Shown: positions 24,901-32,206, numbered from the stretch's first letter. The stretch is 64,000 nt of DNA from Parvicella tangerina (GCF_907165195.1 NZ_OU015584.1:1922001-1986000); one strand, 5' to 3'. The notes: generated from the sequence alone by a model not told the origin. Numbers and translations: made by a program.

Positions 24901-25712
24901 GTGTCTGATTCTCCAAGAATCTCCTGTTTAACGTCAATATCGATGTGAAGTGCCTTCTGTGCTAATTGATTATCTCCCGCGTTGATCAGGTTTACTCCTT
25001 CGGTTCTAAAGGTGGTGGTTTTGTCAAAATAATCAGAAGGATATAATTCATAGATTTCCTTGAATCCTTTTTTATAATTAGTTGCTGCCTCATCGTGTAA
25101 ACCAGCATAGAGTTGTGAGTAAGCAAGGTTGATATACATAATACCTAAGTCATACCGGTTTTGATTTCCAGATTTAGTGAAATTATGGATGGCGTTATGG
25201 TATGCTTCAATAGCTTCTTTATCCATTGCAGCAGAATAATAGGCTATTCCAAGGTCATTGTATGCGTAGGCAAGATGGATCAAGCCTTTCTTTTTGTAAT
25301 TCTTCTTAAGGTGAAGCTGAACAATCACGTTACATTCCTCTATCGCTTTCTGTTGATCACCAAGGTCTGTGTATAAGTAGGAAAGATAAGTATGCGCTGA
25401 GATTTCGTAGGTATTTACATAGTCGCAGTGTTGCTGACAAAAAGAAACAACTCCTTGTAATGTTTTCTCTGCATTGGTTGGATCACCAGATAGGTAGTAA
25501 CTTGCCCCTAACAGATAGTTGTAAAGTGGGAGGGAAGTAGTGTCTTTTTTGCCATATTGTTCCTCCAGCCAGGGGATTACTTTTTTGTACTCCTTGGCAG
25601 CTTCTTGATAATAACCTTGTTCGAAAAGCTGATTGGCCTTTTCGTAGTCTTGTGAAATTAGAGCTGTGCTAAAAATTATAGCAGCGATGGTTAGGAGTAA
25701 CTGTATTTTCAT
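21942..25712 (-). CDS. exported TPR-CHAT protein (caspase-like protease family)
   Basis: The 1256-residue product has a signal peptide (about 1-21, ending ALIS), then about 18 TPR units to residue 750, a helical linker and a C-terminal CHAT domain (about 920-1256). The caspase-type dyad is intact: His1080 in HIATHGFF and Cys1173 in VLSACETGLGD. CHAT proteins are cysteine proteases of the caspase/separase clan, with the TPR part usually serving as the sensor or substrate arm. Export is common in Bacteroidota and means that the target is periplasmic or outside. The ATG at 25712 is preferred over a TTG at 25721. No partner gene is adjacent in the same operon, so its trigger is unknown. Confidence 0.9.
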   Translation of the reverse strand: MKIQLLLTIAAIIFSTALISQDYEKANQLFEQGYYQEAAKEYKKVIPWLEEQYGKKDTTSLPLYNYLLGASYYLSGDPTNAEKTLQGVVSFCQQHCDYVNTYEISAHTYLSYLYTDLGDQQKAIEECNVIVQLHLKKNYKKKGLIHLAYAYNDLGIAYYSAAMDKEAIEAYHNAIHNFTKSGNQNRYDLGIMYINLAYSQLYAGLHDEAATNYKKGFKEIYELYPSDYFDKTTTFRTEGVNLINAGDNQLAQKALHIDIDVKQEILGESDTSLIESYIYLGQAYHYDNQPEKAASAFDKIPSILDQAFANSEADRSFWYNYLGGMYDLIGNKEKALEYYELSIPYYQSIYKTSPYGLVITAQNITKIANELGDFSKAIAYAKIKYDFYDENFTKNDASIYQAYMNAVYDLATLYAQALQMKDAEEILLAAYSKDKNIPNTPDLHVNLQDKLFEVYSATGQQQKAHDLIDDELEFIAKHYGKSDLYYITMVGKGLLYAQKGENLKAIELFDKIYPHFKGRNDYNEANVLNNLGMCYNDLGNYVKAERNYFEALSIHQSIDTNTIHYVAALGNLGRLYFDQADYEKSEQFYNRSQAIAEQVVGKASMEYVSNINSLANVMLYSQQFEKAIEYYEESLKYMEQAYSKDHPTVLDLLGNIGHSLCALQMFDEGVEILENVHLKSAQVLGPSSYKTLLFKANLAMAYHSIDEDKEAKEQMLELLQHIDQNVNYNLKYMNESASLALLNKMGLYYSGIHAFLYDNPKDQEVVNACFNSTLKNKGKLLESNTALKNQITKSKNTKLIETYDEWIEKVKVLTNLQSGNANIDLKALDDAKNEVEKLEEELMKMSSDFAKKLSKDFDWKEIQKKLSKDEVIVEFLRIDYQQKFIKDTARYGAFILNSESAPLFIPICNEHALSSLLGEVAANNKSYVQKVYGKNGELSKLHELVLEPLQNELKGKKKVYISPDGLLHKVAFSAISDGNSYFGDQHEVIMINSGSVLLEEANNTLDHFNPLLIGGVEYNKSGSTEEVWKYLSGTQTEVSGIEKLMTEQSITPVLLTGSAATEDNFTKNVDDVNMIHIATHGFFYPEPSLAQQIVLQETEEVEDIDFRGGTRGAGYNYYVTNTDPMMRSGIALAGANQVWNNPDIPLDQDGVLTALDFSLMNLQNVDLVVLSACETGLGDVKGSEGVYGLQRSLHLAGADHIIMSLWQVPDTETKEFMLYFYNELVKNKNIEEAFINTQRFMSQQYDPYYWGAFILL

Positions 25713-25732
25713 CTTCCGCAATTATGTCTTCT

Positions 25733-25740
25733 CAAAGATA
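25733..25740 (-). promoter_or_regulatory. promoter -7 box of the TPR-CHAT gene
   Basis: CAAAGATA reads TATCTTTG on the minus strand, 20 bases before the ATG at 25712, a full match to TAnnTTTG. It also shows that the 62-codon frame upstream is not in the same transcript unless it reads through. Confidence 0.5.
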
Positions 25741-25755
25741 AACCAATTTACTGAG

Positions 25756-25944
25756 TTAGTTTAAGAAAACAGGCATGCGATAAATGTGCATGAGCGCATT
25801 GACTTTTCCGTGTCTTTTGACTTTTCTCAGAATGTTGTCAATGATACTGTCGAGCTGTACGTCTGTGCAGTACTCCAACTTTCCTCTAACGTTAAATAAC
25901 GACCAGAAGCTTTGAATAAATGCTATTTTTTCAATACGTGACAT
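25756..25944 (-). CDS. possible 62-residue protein of unknown function
   Basis: An ATG frame lies alone in the 352-base gap between the CHAT gene and the regulator-like gene. The product MSRIEKIAFIQSFWSLFN and onward is basic and predicted helical, with no signal peptide or membrane segment. Its composition looks protein-like, but there is no clear promoter box or A-rich leader. The rest of the gap (25945-26064) holds nothing I can name. Confidence 0.35.
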   Translation of the reverse strand: MSRIEKIAFIQSFWSLFNVRGKLEYCTDVQLDSIIDNILRKVKRHGKVNALMHIYRMPVFLN

Positions 25945-26064
25945 GATCTCGTTTATCTATTAGACGTAAATGCTAATTGAAAAGATTATGCCAATTCACA
26001 AACGGTTAGAATTTCTGGGTAAGTGATCAGAATAAGTGGATAATCGTTGTGGAATTGAAAGAAG

Positions 26065-27207
26065 TTAGGCTGATTTGTATTTGCTCAACTCATTCGTTGG
26101 AACATCAAGGATGTTTTTGAGTGGCTTGAAGTCACTGCGTAGAATTGGCCATTTTTCTTCGTATCGATCTATTAAAATGTTGATCTGCTTTTTATATTTT
26201 TTCAAGTTAAAGGAAATCGCAGAGGGTGTAATTGAAGGTGTGCAAAGTTCAGCTACTGTATTTCCGTTCACTTTCCATCCTTTAGCCTGAGCTTTTTCTG
26301 CAGCCTCTTCATATTTATCCAGAATCTCAATGATTGAAGCGTGCTTGTCGTTGCTGCTTAGCGGCTGATGTGCTTCTTCCTGCTGATTGATGATGATGTT
26401 CTCAGGGTGAATAAGAATAGTAGAAGAGTACTGAAGGGTTAAATTCGCTGCCATGTGGGCTGCCTGAACTAAAACCTTCTCCAATGTAGAGATGTCTAGG
26501 TCTTTATCTAGAATATAATCACGAGCGTTATCCGTTAGCGCTACGTTCATTTTGAACTTTTCGCTCATTCGAGCCAACACGTTATTTATAAAGTAAAGCA
26601 CACTCTTCTTGTAGTTGGATCTCAATTGTTCATTTTCCTCCTCAAGACGCTGAATGCTTCTTTGTTGCATATTGATATTGTTCAATACCATTCTGTGCGT
26701 GTCGTTATTGTTGTATTCTTCTTGAATTCTAGATCGAAATGTTTGGAAGAGTAATTTGCCGATGATGTTCTTTTCTTGTACGGTTAAACTTGATCCTTGT
26801 TTTGACATTCCTAAAACACTTGTATTTTCTATTTTCAGAATCAGACAATCGTAAAGATGGTCAATAGGAGATAGAAACTTTACACAAAGTAGATTGTTTT
26901 CCAATTCATCGGTAAAGGAGAGTTGCTTGATCTTTTTCTTTTTTCTTTTTGAAGTAACCACTAGGTTGTCGAAATAGGTGTCAGCTAACCACTCATATTC
27001 TACTTTATTCTTTCTGAATTTCTGAAGTTGAACAGATTTGTCTTTTATCGGAATTTCTTCGATCTCATCATCGCTGTAAGATTTCCAGCTTAACGTTTTA
27101 TTGTAATCAGCGTAAATAATCATCGCCTCGGCAACACCACTAAAAGTGTTGTCTAACTGATCCAGGATACGCTCCAAAGGATGCTGTATGAACGAATAGG
27201 TCAACAT
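26065..27207 (-). CDS. regulator-like protein: sigma-54-activator lid and Fis-like C-terminus without an ATPase core
   Basis: The 380-residue product has an N-terminal region (1-180) of possible GAF-like fold and a coiled coil around residues 180-215 (RSIQRLEEENEQLRSNYKK). A helical part follows (LTDNARDYILDKDLDISTLEKVL then ILIHPENIII) that resembles the region after the AAA+ core in NtrC-type activators. A C-terminal HTH-like part (GNTVAELCTPSITPSAISF) follows. The AAA+ core itself (Walker A, GAFTGA) is absent. I infer a cytoplasmic DNA-binding or signalling protein, but the match is by eye. The ATG at 27207 is chosen over TTG at 27216. Nine copies of one hexamer lie just upstream. Confidence 0.6.
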   Translation of the reverse strand: MLTYSFIQHPLERILDQLDNTFSGVAEAMIIYADYNKTLSWKSYSDDEIEEIPIKDKSVQLQKFRKNKVEYEWLADTYFDNLVVTSKRKKKKIKQLSFTDELENNLLCVKFLSPIDHLYDCLILKIENTSVLGMSKQGSSLTVQEKNIIGKLLFQTFRSRIQEEYNNNDTHRMVLNNINMQQRSIQRLEEENEQLRSNYKKSVLYFINNVLARMSEKFKMNVALTDNARDYILDKDLDISTLEKVLVQAAHMAANLTLQYSSTILIHPENIIINQQEEAHQPLSSNDKHASIIEILDKYEEAAEKAQAKGWKVNGNTVAELCTPSITPSAISFNLKKYKKQINILIDRYEEKWPILRSDFKPLKNILDVPTNELSKYKSA

Positions 27208-27217
27208 GCTGATCAAA

Positions 27218-27406
27218 ACTTAAGTTACGAAGTTAAGTATTTTATTTAGTATATACTTAATTTTTTAAGTAAGGTTACTTAATAATTTTTAGTGCTACTC
27301 AATTTTTATGTTGAGTTTACAAAACTCACTTAATTAAATAGTTATATGAATTTATATGTTGTTGATTTGTGTGATAGACAAAAACAGATTAAGTAATAAT
27401 TTAAGT
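27218..27406. promoter_or_regulatory. cluster of nine ACTTAA/TTAAGT hexamers
   Basis: Copies lie at 27218-27223, 27220-27225, 27233-27238, 27255-27260, 27265-27270, 27277-27282, 27328-27333, 27389-27394 and 27401-27406. Some form palindromes: ACTTAAGT (27218-27225), ACTTAATTTTTTAAGT (27255-27270) and TTAAGTAAGGTTACTTAA (27265-27282). A separate 7-bp hairpin, TGAGTTT/AAACTCA, lies at 27312-27328. The cluster sits directly upstream of the minus-strand regulator-like gene and suits an operator, possibly for autoregulation. Confidence 0.5.
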
Positions 27407-27408
27407 TG

Positions 27409-27633
27409 TTATTTAGATTTGAGAACTCAAGAAAGAAATATAGACTTCCTTCAGATTGGCAAAAAGCTAATCATGATAATCGCCAGAGCGTTGTTTTTAT
27501 TGGCGTATTATTTCTTTCAATTGCTCAATCGTCTATTTACTTATTTCGCAAACAAACTCAAACCACACTTATTAACTGCTCAGGAGTTCCTATACAAACG
27601 AGCTTGTACCATTTTTGATATTACACTTTAACT
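27409..27633. other. gene-poor stretch with two overlapping unconvincing frames
   Basis: Between the hexamer cluster and the 49-residue frame there are two overlapping plus-strand frames, one from ATG 27356 to 27631 and one from TTG 27406 to 27618. Both encode a short hydrophobic segment, which any AT-rich sequence tends to give. Neither has a convincing start context, so I annotate neither. The stretch may hold a decayed small membrane-protein gene. Confidence 0.4.
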
Positions 27634-27783
27634 ATGAGTAAATGGCTAAGACATCTATTTCTGCAAGATATCGCTGAGGAAAAATCAAAACCAGTTACAA
27701 AGCCTCATCGAAAGATTGGAATCAACAAAAATTACGACCCATCCGTTTGGAAAAAGAACAAATTCAAACAGGTGAAGTCTTGA
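27634..27783 (+). CDS. possible 49-residue basic protein
   Basis: ATG at 27634 opens a frame ending at TGA 27781-27783. The product starts MSKWLRHLFLQDIAEE and ends WKKNKFKQVKS. It is strongly basic in the second half (KPHRKIGINKNYD), with no signal peptide, and looks like a small cytoplasmic nucleic-acid-contacting or ribosome-contacting protein. It lies 84 bases before the phosphohexomutase gene on the same strand. The residue mix is more protein-like than in the neighbouring frames, but there is no further proof. Confidence 0.4.
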   Translation: MSKWLRHLFLQDIAEEKSKPVTKPHRKIGINKNYDPSVWKKNKFKQVKS

Positions 27784-27867
27784 GTATAATAACATAAAAA
27801 TAAACTCAGGACACAGATAGTTTAGGTTGAATTTGTATTTTCGTTCGCAATTCTATAAAAGCACGAT

Positions 27868-29283
27868 ATGAGTGAAGTAACGAAAATTAAATTTGGAACA
27901 GATGGTTGGAGAGCGATCATCGCTAAAGAATTTACAGTTGAAAACGTAGCCAGAGTTTCTTTCGCAACAGGAAACTGGGTAAAAAATAATTTTGACAACC
28001 CTACAATTGTCGTAGGACATGATTGTCGTTTTGCTGGGGAGCTTTTCGCAGAAACAGCAACTAAGGTATTCGCATCGCAAGGAATTAAAGTCATCTTGGC
28101 AAAAGGATTTGTGAGTACACCAATGGTGTCTCTTGGTGCGGTTAAGAACAACGCAAGTTTAGGAGTGGTCTTAACGGCTAGTCACAACCCTCCATCATAC
28201 AACGGCTATAAATTGAAAGGACATTTTGGAGGACCTTTGTCTCCGGAACATGTTCAGGAAGTAGAAGATATGATTCCGAATGAGAATACAGTTGATCTTT
28301 CTGCTGACATAGATGATTTGGTTGCTGCTGGATTAGTGGAGTATCAGGATCTTGAAAAAATGTACATCGATCAGGTAAAGGAGAGTTTTGATATTGAAGC
28401 CATCAAGAACTGCGGACTGAACTTTGCCTATGACGCGATGTATGGCGCAGGACAAAATGTATTGAAGAAGATTTTTCCTGATATGACGTTTTTGCACTGT
28501 GAGCACAATCCTTCATTTATGGGACAGGCTCCAGAACCAATTGCTAAGAATTTGAACGAATTCTCAGAACTGATTAAAGCAAAAGGAAATATTGCGGCTG
28601 GATTAGCTACCGATGGCGATGCAGATAGAATTGGGTTGTTCAATTCAAAAGGAGAGTTTGTTGATTCTCACCACATCCTGTTGTTGTTGACGCATTACTT
28701 GCATAAGGTAAAGGGACTAAACGGAAAAGTTGTAGTAGCGGCAAGTACAACACCGAGAGTGGAGCGTTTGGCTAAGCTATGGAACCTGGATTTTGATATG
28801 GTGAAGATCGGATTCAAATATATTGCTGGACAAATGGTAACCGAAGATGTGTTAGTAGGAGGTGAAGAAAGCGGAGGTATTGCGATCAAAGGTCATATTC
28901 CTGAAAGAGATGGTATTTGGATGGGCTTGGTGATCTTTGAGTTTATGGCAAAATCGGGTAAAACACTTGAAGAGCTTGTAAATGAAGTTTATGAGCTAGT
29001 AGGCGAGTTCAAATACTGGAGAGATGATCTTCATTTGAAAGAAGAGTTGAAACAAGAAGTGATCGCTAACTGTAAGGCGGATAAGTATTCAAGCTTTGGA
29101 CCTTATAAAGTTCAGGATGTAAATACAATAGATGGGTTCAAGTACATCTTCAACGATGATGAATGGTTGATGATCCGTCCCTCTGGAACCGAGCCTGTTT
29201 TGAGAGCTTATGCAGAATCTAAAACATTAGAAGGAGCAAAAGCAATCTTAAAAGCAGCTAAAGAAGAGTTGGGAATAGCTTAA
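27868..29283 (+). CDS. phosphoglucomutase/phosphomannomutase family enzyme
   Basis: This is an alpha-D-phosphohexomutase of 471 residues that moves phosphate between C1 and C6 of a hexose. All four signatures are present: FGTDGWR at the start, the phosphoserine loop TASHNPPSYNG (about 104-114), the metal loop ATDGDADRIG, the sugar loop GEESGG and the phosphate loop RPSGTEPVLRAYAES. Glucose, mannose or glucosamine phosphate could be the substrate. The overall form fits the single-copy Bacteroidota enzyme often labelled phosphoglucomutase. A strong terminator follows. Confidence 0.9.
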   Translation: MSEVTKIKFGTDGWRAIIAKEFTVENVARVSFATGNWVKNNFDNPTIVVGHDCRFAGELFAETATKVFASQGIKVILAKGFVSTPMVSLGAVKNNASLGVVLTASHNPPSYNGYKLKGHFGGPLSPEHVQEVEDMIPNENTVDLSADIDDLVAAGLVEYQDLEKMYIDQVKESFDIEAIKNCGLNFAYDAMYGAGQNVLKKIFPDMTFLHCEHNPSFMGQAPEPIAKNLNEFSELIKAKGNIAAGLATDGDADRIGLFNSKGEFVDSHHILLLLTHYLHKVKGLNGKVVVAASTTPRVERLAKLWNLDFDMVKIGFKYIAGQMVTEDVLVGGEESGGIAIKGHIPERDGIWMGLVIFEFMAKSGKTLEELVNEVYELVGEFKYWRDDLHLKEELKQEVIANCKADKYSSFGPYKVQDVNTIDGFKYIFNDDEWLMIRPSGTEPVLRAYAESKTLEGAKAILKAAKEELGIA

Positions 29284-29310
29284 TTTGTAAGAAATATTTT
29301 TAATAGAAGA

Positions 29311-29336
29311 GAGGAGCAGAAATGCTCCTTTTTTTT
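29311..29336 (+). terminator. intrinsic terminator of the phosphohexomutase gene
   Basis: AGGAGCA (29312-29318) pairs with TGCTCCT (29323-29329) around a GAAA tetraloop and runs into T residues to 29336. It ends two bases before the stop codon of the convergent smpB gene. Confidence 0.85.
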
Positions 29337-29337
29337 G

Positions 29338-29787
29338 CTAATACTTCATCCTTCGATCCATCTCTCGCTTCGCGTCTTTAGCTTTGAGGTCTTCACGTTT
29401 GTCGTGCGTCTTTTTACCTTTTGCCAATTTGATAGTGACTTTAGCGTAGCCTTTGTCTGAGATAAATAGGGTATAGGGGATGAGCGTTAACCCCTGATTT
29501 TTTAACTTCTTTTCAATCTTGTTAATCTCCGTTCGATTCAACAATAACTTTCTGTCTCTTCTCTCTTCGTGAGGCGTGAATCCCGCATTTTTGTAAGGTG
29601 CGATATACATGTTTCTGATATAGACCTCACTTTTGATGACCACGCAAAATGCTTCCGCAATACTAGCTTTACTGTCCCGAATAGATTTAATTTCTGTTCC
29701 GTTCAGCTGTATGCCTGCAGTATAGCTCTCTAAAAACTCGTAATCGAATTTCGCTCTTTTGTTCTTTATGTTGATCTTATTAGACAT
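29338..29787 (-). CDS. smpB: SsrA-binding protein
   Basis: SmpB binds tmRNA and brings it to stalled ribosomes for trans-translation. The OB-fold core is clear: NKRAKFDYEFLESYTAGIQL, LNGTEIKSIRDSKASIAEAF and YTLFISDKGYAKVTIKLAKGKK. It is followed by the usual basic tail (THDKREDLKAKDAKREMDRR). The ATG at 29787 gives the normal 149 residues. The longer frame to 29820 is excluded because a TATCTTTG promoter box at 29795-29802 lies within it. The tmRNA gene itself is not in this window. Confidence 0.95.
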   Translation of the reverse strand: MSNKINIKNKRAKFDYEFLESYTAGIQLNGTEIKSIRDSKASIAEAFCVVIKSEVYIRNMYIAPYKNAGFTPHEERRDRKLLLNRTEINKIEKKLKNQGLTLIPYTLFISDKGYAKVTIKLAKGKKTHDKREDLKAKDAKREMDRRMKY

Positions 29788-29794
29788 CGGTATG

Positions 29795-29802
29795 CAAAGA
29801 TA
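29795..29802 (-). promoter_or_regulatory. promoter -7 box of smpB, almost leaderless
   Basis: CAAAGATA reads TATCTTTG on the minus strand and lies seven bases before the ATG at 29787. CAA at 29818-29820 (TTG) may be the -33 element with a short spacing of 15. Confidence 0.5.
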
Positions 29803-29857
29803 GTAAGTTAATGAACACAAGGGAATGAAGTTGATGAAAGCGGTTGAAAAGAAACCT

Positions 29858-29865
29858 TATCTTTG
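29858..29865 (+). promoter_or_regulatory. promoter -7 box of the ComB-like gene
   Basis: TATCTTTG at 29858-29865 is a full consensus match 21 bases before ATG 29887. It includes the TTG at 29863 that would otherwise look like an upstream start codon, and so decides the start. Confidence 0.55.
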
Positions 29866-29886
29866 TCGAAAACAAACAAAAACAGG

Positions 29887-30612
29887 ATGTCAGAAGATTC
29901 AAGACCTAGGGTAGAGGTGTGTTTTACTCCAAGAAGTTATGAGCTGTATAACGAGGATGTTGATATTGTAGTTTGCATCGATGTTTTAAGAGCTACTTCT
30001 GCCATTTGCACGGCTTTTGAATATGGCGTGAAAAAGATGATTCCAGTAGCTACGCTTGAAGAAGCGATCGAGTACCGTCAGAAAGGATTTATTGTAGCGG
30101 CAGAAAGAAAGGGTCAGATCGTTGAAGGTTTTGAACTGGGGAATTCACCCAGAAGGTATTTGGATGGAGAGTTTGATGGAAAGACGATTGTGATTACTAC
30201 GACCAATGGAACTAAAGCTATTCATACGGCAAGAAAGGCGCAAACAGTAGTGATTGGCTCGTTGTTAAATCTGGATGCGTTGAGCGAGTGGTTGATCAAG
30301 CAGGAAAGAAATGTGATGTTATTGGGTTCTGGCTGGAAAGAAACATTCTGTCTGGAAGATACCATTTGTGCGGGGGCTTTTGTAGATCAGCTTCAACAAA
30401 GTGGAGGTTTTAGGTCGGAATTTGACAGCACAATAGCTGCAAAGTACCTCTATCTAAGTGCCAAGGATAATTACTTTGGATATTTAAAGGCTTCTTCACA
30501 TCGTAGAAGATTAAAGGCGCTAAACCTGAACGAAGATATTAAGTTCTGTTTAACGCCTAATCAAACGAGTGTGATTCCTATTCTTAGAAATGGGGTGCTG
30601 GAAAAACTGTAG
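29887..30612 (+). CDS. comB: 2-phosphosulfolactate phosphatase family protein
   Basis: The 241-residue product belongs to the ComB family of Mg-dependent phosphatases. In archaea ComB turns 2-phosphosulfolactate into sulfolactate for coenzyme M. Family stretches seen are VDIVVCIDVLRATSAICTAFEYG, ITTTNGTKAIHTA, LLGSGWKETFCLEDTICAG and a basic C-terminal part. No ComA, ComC or other sulfonate gene is near, and Bacteroidota do not make coenzyme M, so the real substrate is unknown. A link to sulfonolipid or sulfolactate metabolism is possible. It is transcribed alone and divergently from smpB. Confidence 0.8.
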   Translation: MSEDSRPRVEVCFTPRSYELYNEDVDIVVCIDVLRATSAICTAFEYGVKKMIPVATLEEAIEYRQKGFIVAAERKGQIVEGFELGNSPRRYLDGEFDGKTIVITTTNGTKAIHTARKAQTVVIGSLLNLDALSEWLIKQERNVMLLGSGWKETFCLEDTICAGAFVDQLQQSGGFRSEFDSTIAAKYLYLSAKDNYFGYLKASSHRRRLKALNLNEDIKFCLTPNQTSVIPILRNGVLEKL

Positions 30613-30619
30613 TTTGAGA

Positions 30620-31372
30620 CTACATTTCTGGCTCGTCAATATAAAGGGTCAGCATGTCCACTCTAATTGGTGCTTCTAGGATTCCTTCATCAGCGGTGCT
30701 CAATTCCATATCTCCCATTAAATGATTATAGGTTTGGTCTGCGTAGTTCTCTAAGCCCAATCGAACAACAAGGCCTGAGTTAGCAAGTGGAGATCCTTCT
30801 TGAGGAAAAACTCCTCCACCAAAATCCCACCCAAAGCCTGAGAACTTAATTTCTTTTTGACCATTCCAATCATAAAGCTCTTTGAGGGTCATTCCAGTAA
30901 ATATACCGTGCTCTGATAGGACAAATTGTTGTCTAACTGTACCTGAAGCTTCATCCAATAGATTGAGGTAAATCTCAATGAAACTTAGTGTTTCAGCATC
31001 TTTATTCCAAACAAAACGTATTTGGTTTAACGTGTTTGGGTCGTTGTAAATCGTATGAGGGAATTCAACAGTACCTTCTGCGTACCAGGAAGACCCATCA
31101 GTAAGATTTTCTGCATTTAACGCTTCGTAGAGTTTGGACTTCGTGTCCAATTTTGCGTAATCTTCAATGTATTCGTACTCAGCATCATTAGTTGTCGATG
31201 AATTCTCAATTGTTTCATTGTCGGTATTTTCATCCGATTCGACTTGGTTATCGCTGCTAACTTCACTAGGAGTGTATTCCTGTTCGATCTCTTCTGCAGA
31301 CTTTTCCGTTTCATTACATGCGATCATTCCGCAGATCAATAATGGAGTCAAAAACAAAGCTTTTCTTTTCAT
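30620..31372 (-). CDS. acidic lipoprotein of unknown function
   Basis: The product starts with a lipoprotein signal (MKRKALFLTPLLICGMIAC, anchor at residue 19). A disordered acidic and threonine-rich linker (about 20-68) follows, then a folded domain with many aromatic residues (FGWDFGGGVF). No family was recognised. It is the last of a minus-strand group with the small basic protein 24 bases upstream. It converges with the ComB-like gene with a seven-base gap. Confidence 0.7.
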   Translation of the reverse strand: MKRKALFLTPLLICGMIACNETEKSAEEIEQEYTPSEVSSDNQVESDENTDNETIENSSTTNDAEYEYIEDYAKLDTKSKLYEALNAENLTDGSSWYAEGTVEFPHTIYNDPNTLNQIRFVWNKDAETLSFIEIYLNLLDEASGTVRQQFVLSEHGIFTGMTLKELYDWNGQKEIKFSGFGWDFGGGVFPQEGSPLANSGLVVRLGLENYADQTYNHLMGDMELSTADEGILEAPIRVDMLTLYIDEPEM

Positions 31373-31396
31373 ACTAATAGGTTTGAGTTTTCTTAC

Positions 31397-31684
31397 TTAA
31401 AACCCGACATTTAAAACGCTCTTGATCGGGATATAAATATTACCCCTCAAAACTACAAAATCATTTCCAATCATCAAGATGGCTGCGGAGACAGAAAACA
31501 AACCACGAGATGTTTTGAGCGTGATGTTTACTTTTCCGTCACCATCTTTTCGTTTTACCTGAGCAGCTTTAAGTTTCTGCATCAATTCCCACTTCTTGTG
31601 TTCCCTTTTTGATTTATTCACTTTTTTAAATTCCAATTTAGACAACTGGTCTTTATTTATTTCAATTATTTTATTCTTTTTCAC
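31397..31684 (-). CDS. small basic protein of unknown function
   Basis: The 95-residue product starts at a GTG (31682-31684). The N-terminal half is highly charged and lysine-rich (KKVNKSKREHKKWELMQKLK). The C-terminal half looks like a small beta barrel (LFSVSAAILMIGNDFVVLRGNIYIPIKSVL). It could be an RNA- or DNA-contacting protein, but this is only from composition. It follows dps by 15 bases and so may be coexpressed with it. Confidence 0.55.
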   Translation of the reverse strand: MKKNKIIEINKDQLSKLEFKKVNKSKREHKKWELMQKLKAAQVKRKDGDGKVNITLKTSRGLFSVSAAILMIGNDFVVLRGNIYIPIKSVLNVGF

Positions 31685-31699
31685 GGTTCTGATTTTTGG

Positions 31700-32206
31700 T
31701 TAGGCAAATTTTCTATTACTCCAGGCGGTAAGCTGCCAATGATACGTTTCTAAATTTTTGATCATTTGCGAGATCATGTGTGCTGTACCGATGTCACCAT
31801 TTTTTGTGCAATATTCATGTGCATCTAAGAACGTTTCTGCAAGTACTTGAAGGTCATTGATGATTTCATAAACCATATACTCTCCACTTTTTTCTTCTTC
31901 AGCTTCCTCTATTAGTGAATCATTTAAATAGGAGTACATACTGCTAGTGGGAGACTGACCAAACACACGAATTCGCTCCGCAATGTCATCGATTTCTTCA
32001 ATGGCATTTCTGTACAGATCTTCTGTTAAGTCGTGGATGTCAAAGAAATCACTCCCCACCACATTCCAGTGAAATTTCTGGAGTTTATGATAGAATACCT
32101 GATAAGTTGCTAATGTCTTGTTGAGCTTTTTTACAATTTCAGCAGTTTCTAATTTTCCGAAACCTAACTGCTTAAAAGGTTCTTTATTTTTAACTATGTT
32201 TTTCAT
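31700..32206 (-). CDS. dps: Dps/ferritin-like DNA-protecting protein
   Basis: Dps forms a dodecamer that stores iron with peroxide as oxidant and shields DNA in stress or starvation. The ferroxidase residues are visible in KFHWNVVGSDFFDIHDLTEDLY (His and Asp) and in IDDIAERIRVFG (Glu). LETYHWQLTAWS is the usual C-terminal helix. At 168 residues it has normal length. It follows the MscS gene by 27 bases on the same strand, forming a small stress group. Confidence 0.92.
   Translation of the reverse strand: MKNIVKNKEPFKQLGFGKLETAEIVKKLNKTLATYQVFYHKLQKFHWNVVGSDFFDIHDLTEDLYRNAIEEIDDIAERIRVFGQSPTSSMYSYLNDSLIEEAEEEKSGEYMVYEIINDLQVLAETFLDAHEYCTKNGDIGTAHMISQMIKNLETYHWQLTAWSNRKFA

Noticed and set aside
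27356..27631. Two overlapping plus-strand frames (from 27356 and from 27406) as small membrane proteins
   Set aside because: They overlap in different frames in very AT-rich DNA, one begins at TTG straight after two stops, and neither has a clear promoter or start context.
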